Of a stretch of 64,000 nt of DNA, positions 62,544-64,000 are shown piece by piece; position 1 is the stretch's first letter, and every line of letters begins with the position of its first letter. The DNA comes from Humibacillus xanthopallidus. GTDB taxonomy: Bacteria; Actinomycetota; Actinomycetes; Actinomycetales; Dermatophilaceae. Below the pieces are notes generated by a model. It did no database searches. It was not told the origin of the DNA and was given only the letters and a program-made list of their open reading frames with translations. A program made the translations under genes and the position numbers. Location of the stretch: assembly GCF_006716675.1 (NCBI RefSeq), contig NZ_VFPM01000001.1:496001-560000 (forward strand), read 5' to 3'.

Positions 62544-64000
62544 TCACACGGGCGCCGTGCGCCCTCGGGCGAGGAGGTCGCGCACCGTCGGCCGTATGCC
62601 GTGTGCCACCGCCAGCGCCCGCAGCGGGCCCCCGCCGGAGACCCGGTCTGCCGCGACACCGTGCACGAGGGCACCGAGCGAGGCGGCGTCGTGCGGCTCG
62701 AGGCCGGCCGCGAGCAGGGCCCCGATGACGCCGGTGAGCACGTCGCCGGCCCCCGCCGTGGCGAGCCAGGGCGGCGCGTCGGCCTGCGAGCGCACGGGGT
62801 GCCCGGGCGTGACGACGAGCGTGGTGGCGCCCTTGAGCAGCACGGTCGCGCCGGTGAGGTCGGCGAGGCGCCGTGCGTGGGCGAGGGGGTCGGCCCCGAC
62901 GTCGTCGGTCGTGACCTCGGGTGCCGACCCGGCGGAACCCTGCCCGAGCCGGGTCAGGAGCCGCGCGAGCTCGCCCGCGTGCGGCGTGAGCACCGTCGGC
63001 GCCGGGCGCGGGCCGTCGACGAGCTCGAGGCCACCGGCGTCGACGACGACCGGCAGGTCGCTGGCGAGCGCCACCCGAGCGGCAGCGAGCTGCGAGTGAC
63101 CAGACGGCTCGGGCTCCTCAGCGGGCAGGCCCGGACCGACGGCCCAGGCCTGCACCTGTCCGGTGCCGATGACGGCCTCCGGCACGGCGGCGTGGACCAG
63201 CCCGACGGGGGTGGGCGACCCGACGTAGCGGAGCATGCCGACGCCGGCCTCGGCGGCGGCCGTCGTCGTCAGCACGGCGGCCCCGGGGTAGGCCTCGCTG
63301 CCGGCCACGACCCCGAGGACACCGCGGGAGTACTTGTCGTCGCCGGCGCCCGGCACCGGCCAGAGCAGGGCGACGTCGTCGTAGTCGAGCCGCTCGACCG
63401 CCGCGACCGCCTCGGAGAGGTCGAGGCCGATGTCGACGACGGTCAGCCGCCCGGTCGCGGCCTCGCCCGCGGGAAGCAGGTGAGCCGGCTTCGCGGTCGA
63501 GAAGGTCACGGTCTCGTCGGCCCACACGGCGTCGTCCTCGCCGGTCTCGCCGGAGGGGTCGAGCCCGCTCGCGACATCGACGGCGATGACCCAGGCGTCG
63601 TCGTCGATGGCATCGACGAGCCGGGCTGCGCGTGGCTGCAGCCCGGGCCGTCCGCCGATGCCGACGATGCCGTCGAGCACGAGGTCGGCCTCGGCGACGA
63701 CCTGCGTGGCCGCCTCCTCGTCGTCGGCGGCGACGTGCACGATGGTGCCGGCGTCTTCCGCCGTCTCGAGCGCCTCCTGCCGGAGGGCGTCGCGACCGCC
63801 GTCTGCGAGCACCACCACCGCGCAGGCGTAGCCCGCGTCGGCGAGCTCGGCGACGGCATACAGCGTGTCACCGCCGTTGTCGCCCGAGCCGACGAGCCCG
63901 ACGACGGTGCTGCCCTCGGAGTCCTCGAGGCGCGCTGCGGCGACCTCGGCCAGCCCCCCTGCGGCACGCTGCATGAGCTCACCCTCGGGCAGGCCCGCCA
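62544..64000 (-). CDS. nnrD: Bifunctional NAD(P)HX epimerase/dehydratase (5' end outside window)
   Basis: At least 485 residues, with the frame open to the window edge. The visible start of the chain, AGLPEGELMQRAAGGLAEVAA, belongs inside a YjeF N-terminal epimerase domain, so the ATG at 63974 is internal. VVGLVGSGDNGGDTL and DVASGLDPSGETG are epimerase marks. The dehydratase half has SRGVLGVVAGSEAYPGAAVL, VVDAGGLEL, LTPHAGELARLL and LATAGAGDVLTGVIGALLAAG. It repairs hydrated NAD(P)H. 47 bp separate it from alr. Confidence 0.93.
   Translation of the reverse strand, partial: AGLPEGELMQRAAGGLAEVAAARLEDSEGSTVVGLVGSGDNGGDTLYAVAELADAGYACAVVVLADGGRDALRQEALETAEDAGTIVHVAADDEEAATQVVAEADLVLDGIVGIGGRPGLQPRAARLVDAIDDDAWVIAVDVASGLDPSGETGEDDAVWADETVTFSTAKPAHLLPAGEAATGRLTVVDIGLDLSEAVAAVERLDYDDVALLWPVPGAGDDKYSRGVLGVVAGSEAYPGAAVLTTTAAAEAGVGMLRYVGSPTPVGLVHAAVPEAVIGTGQVQAWAVGPGLPAEEPEPSGHSQLAAARVALASDLPVVVDAGGLELVDGPRPAPTVLTPHAGELARLLTRLGQGSAGSAPEVTTDDVGADPLAHARRLADLTGATVLLKGATTLVVTPGHPVRSQADAPPWLATAGAGDVLTGVIGALLAAGLEPHDAASLGALVHGVAADRVSGGGPLRALAVAHGIRPTVRDLLARGRTAPV

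Overview
The window is chromosomal DNA of a high-GC actinobacterium. Genes are densely packed, GTG/ATG starts and 1- to 4-base stop/start overlaps are common, and the third codon position is almost always G or C. Actinobacterial markers include WhiB, a SigD-type sigma factor with its membrane anti-sigma factor, GuaB3, a GroEL1 with a histidine-rich tail, a WS/DGAT acyltransferase and a DUF3817 protein. Gene content suggests a member of the Micrococcales, perhaps Intrasporangiaceae, but that is inference. I see no tRNA, rRNA, CRISPR array or prophage.

Layout. 1-3.5 kb: the end of an ECF-like sigma factor gene and a membrane protein, a B12-binding protein, a lipase-like hydrolase and a secreted M23 peptidase whose promoter appears leaderless and MtrA-controlled. 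3.7-11.5 kb: PcrA helicase (minus), then on plus a GNAT acetyltransferase, a wax ester/triacylglycerol synthase, an SRPBCC protein, a quinone reductase and an amidohydrolase. 11.6-12.8 kb: an AbiEi/DUF559-type gene bracketed by two matching 92-bp palindromic elements. 12.8-20.5 kb: small membrane proteins, Nudix hydrolase, GT4 glycosyltransferase, PIG-L deacetylase, a P1B ATPase fused to hemerythrin, and an acyl-CoA ligase. 20.6-30.5 kb: an asparagine synthase fused to an F420-ligase-like domain, a small secreted protein, guaA, a DUF3817 protein, SURF1, a DUF6636-like lipoprotein and a secreted M6 metalloprotease. 30.7-37.1 kb: a complete Mrp Na+/H+ antiporter operon (A/B fusion, C, D, E, F, G). 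37.2-40.7 kb: a two-gene heterodimeric ABC exporter behind a SoxR-type promoter.

41-64 kb follows the gene order of the Mycobacterium tuberculosis choD-guaB3-guaB-rsdA-sigD-whiB3-groEL1-groES-tsaD-rimI-tsaB-tsaE-alr region. It ends in a truncated NAD(P)HX repair gene. Between groES and tsaD lies about 6.7 kb of extra DNA: a methyltransferase, an AHSA1 protein, a ribokinase and nucleoside hydrolase pair, a GH3 lipoprotein and an intact ISL3-family insertion sequence with an 8-bp target duplication. groESL has two CIRCE operators over a recognisable promoter.

The non-coding DNA is unusually structured. The heptamer GTATGCC/GGCATAC occurs 49 times by hand count, in genes and gaps alike, and forms the stems of two terminators. 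Several distinct families of imperfect palindromes of about 40-95 bp sit between genes. The strongest leads are this heptamer, the paired 92-bp elements around the DUF559 gene, the asparagine synthase fusion and the SoxR-type ABC exporter promoter.
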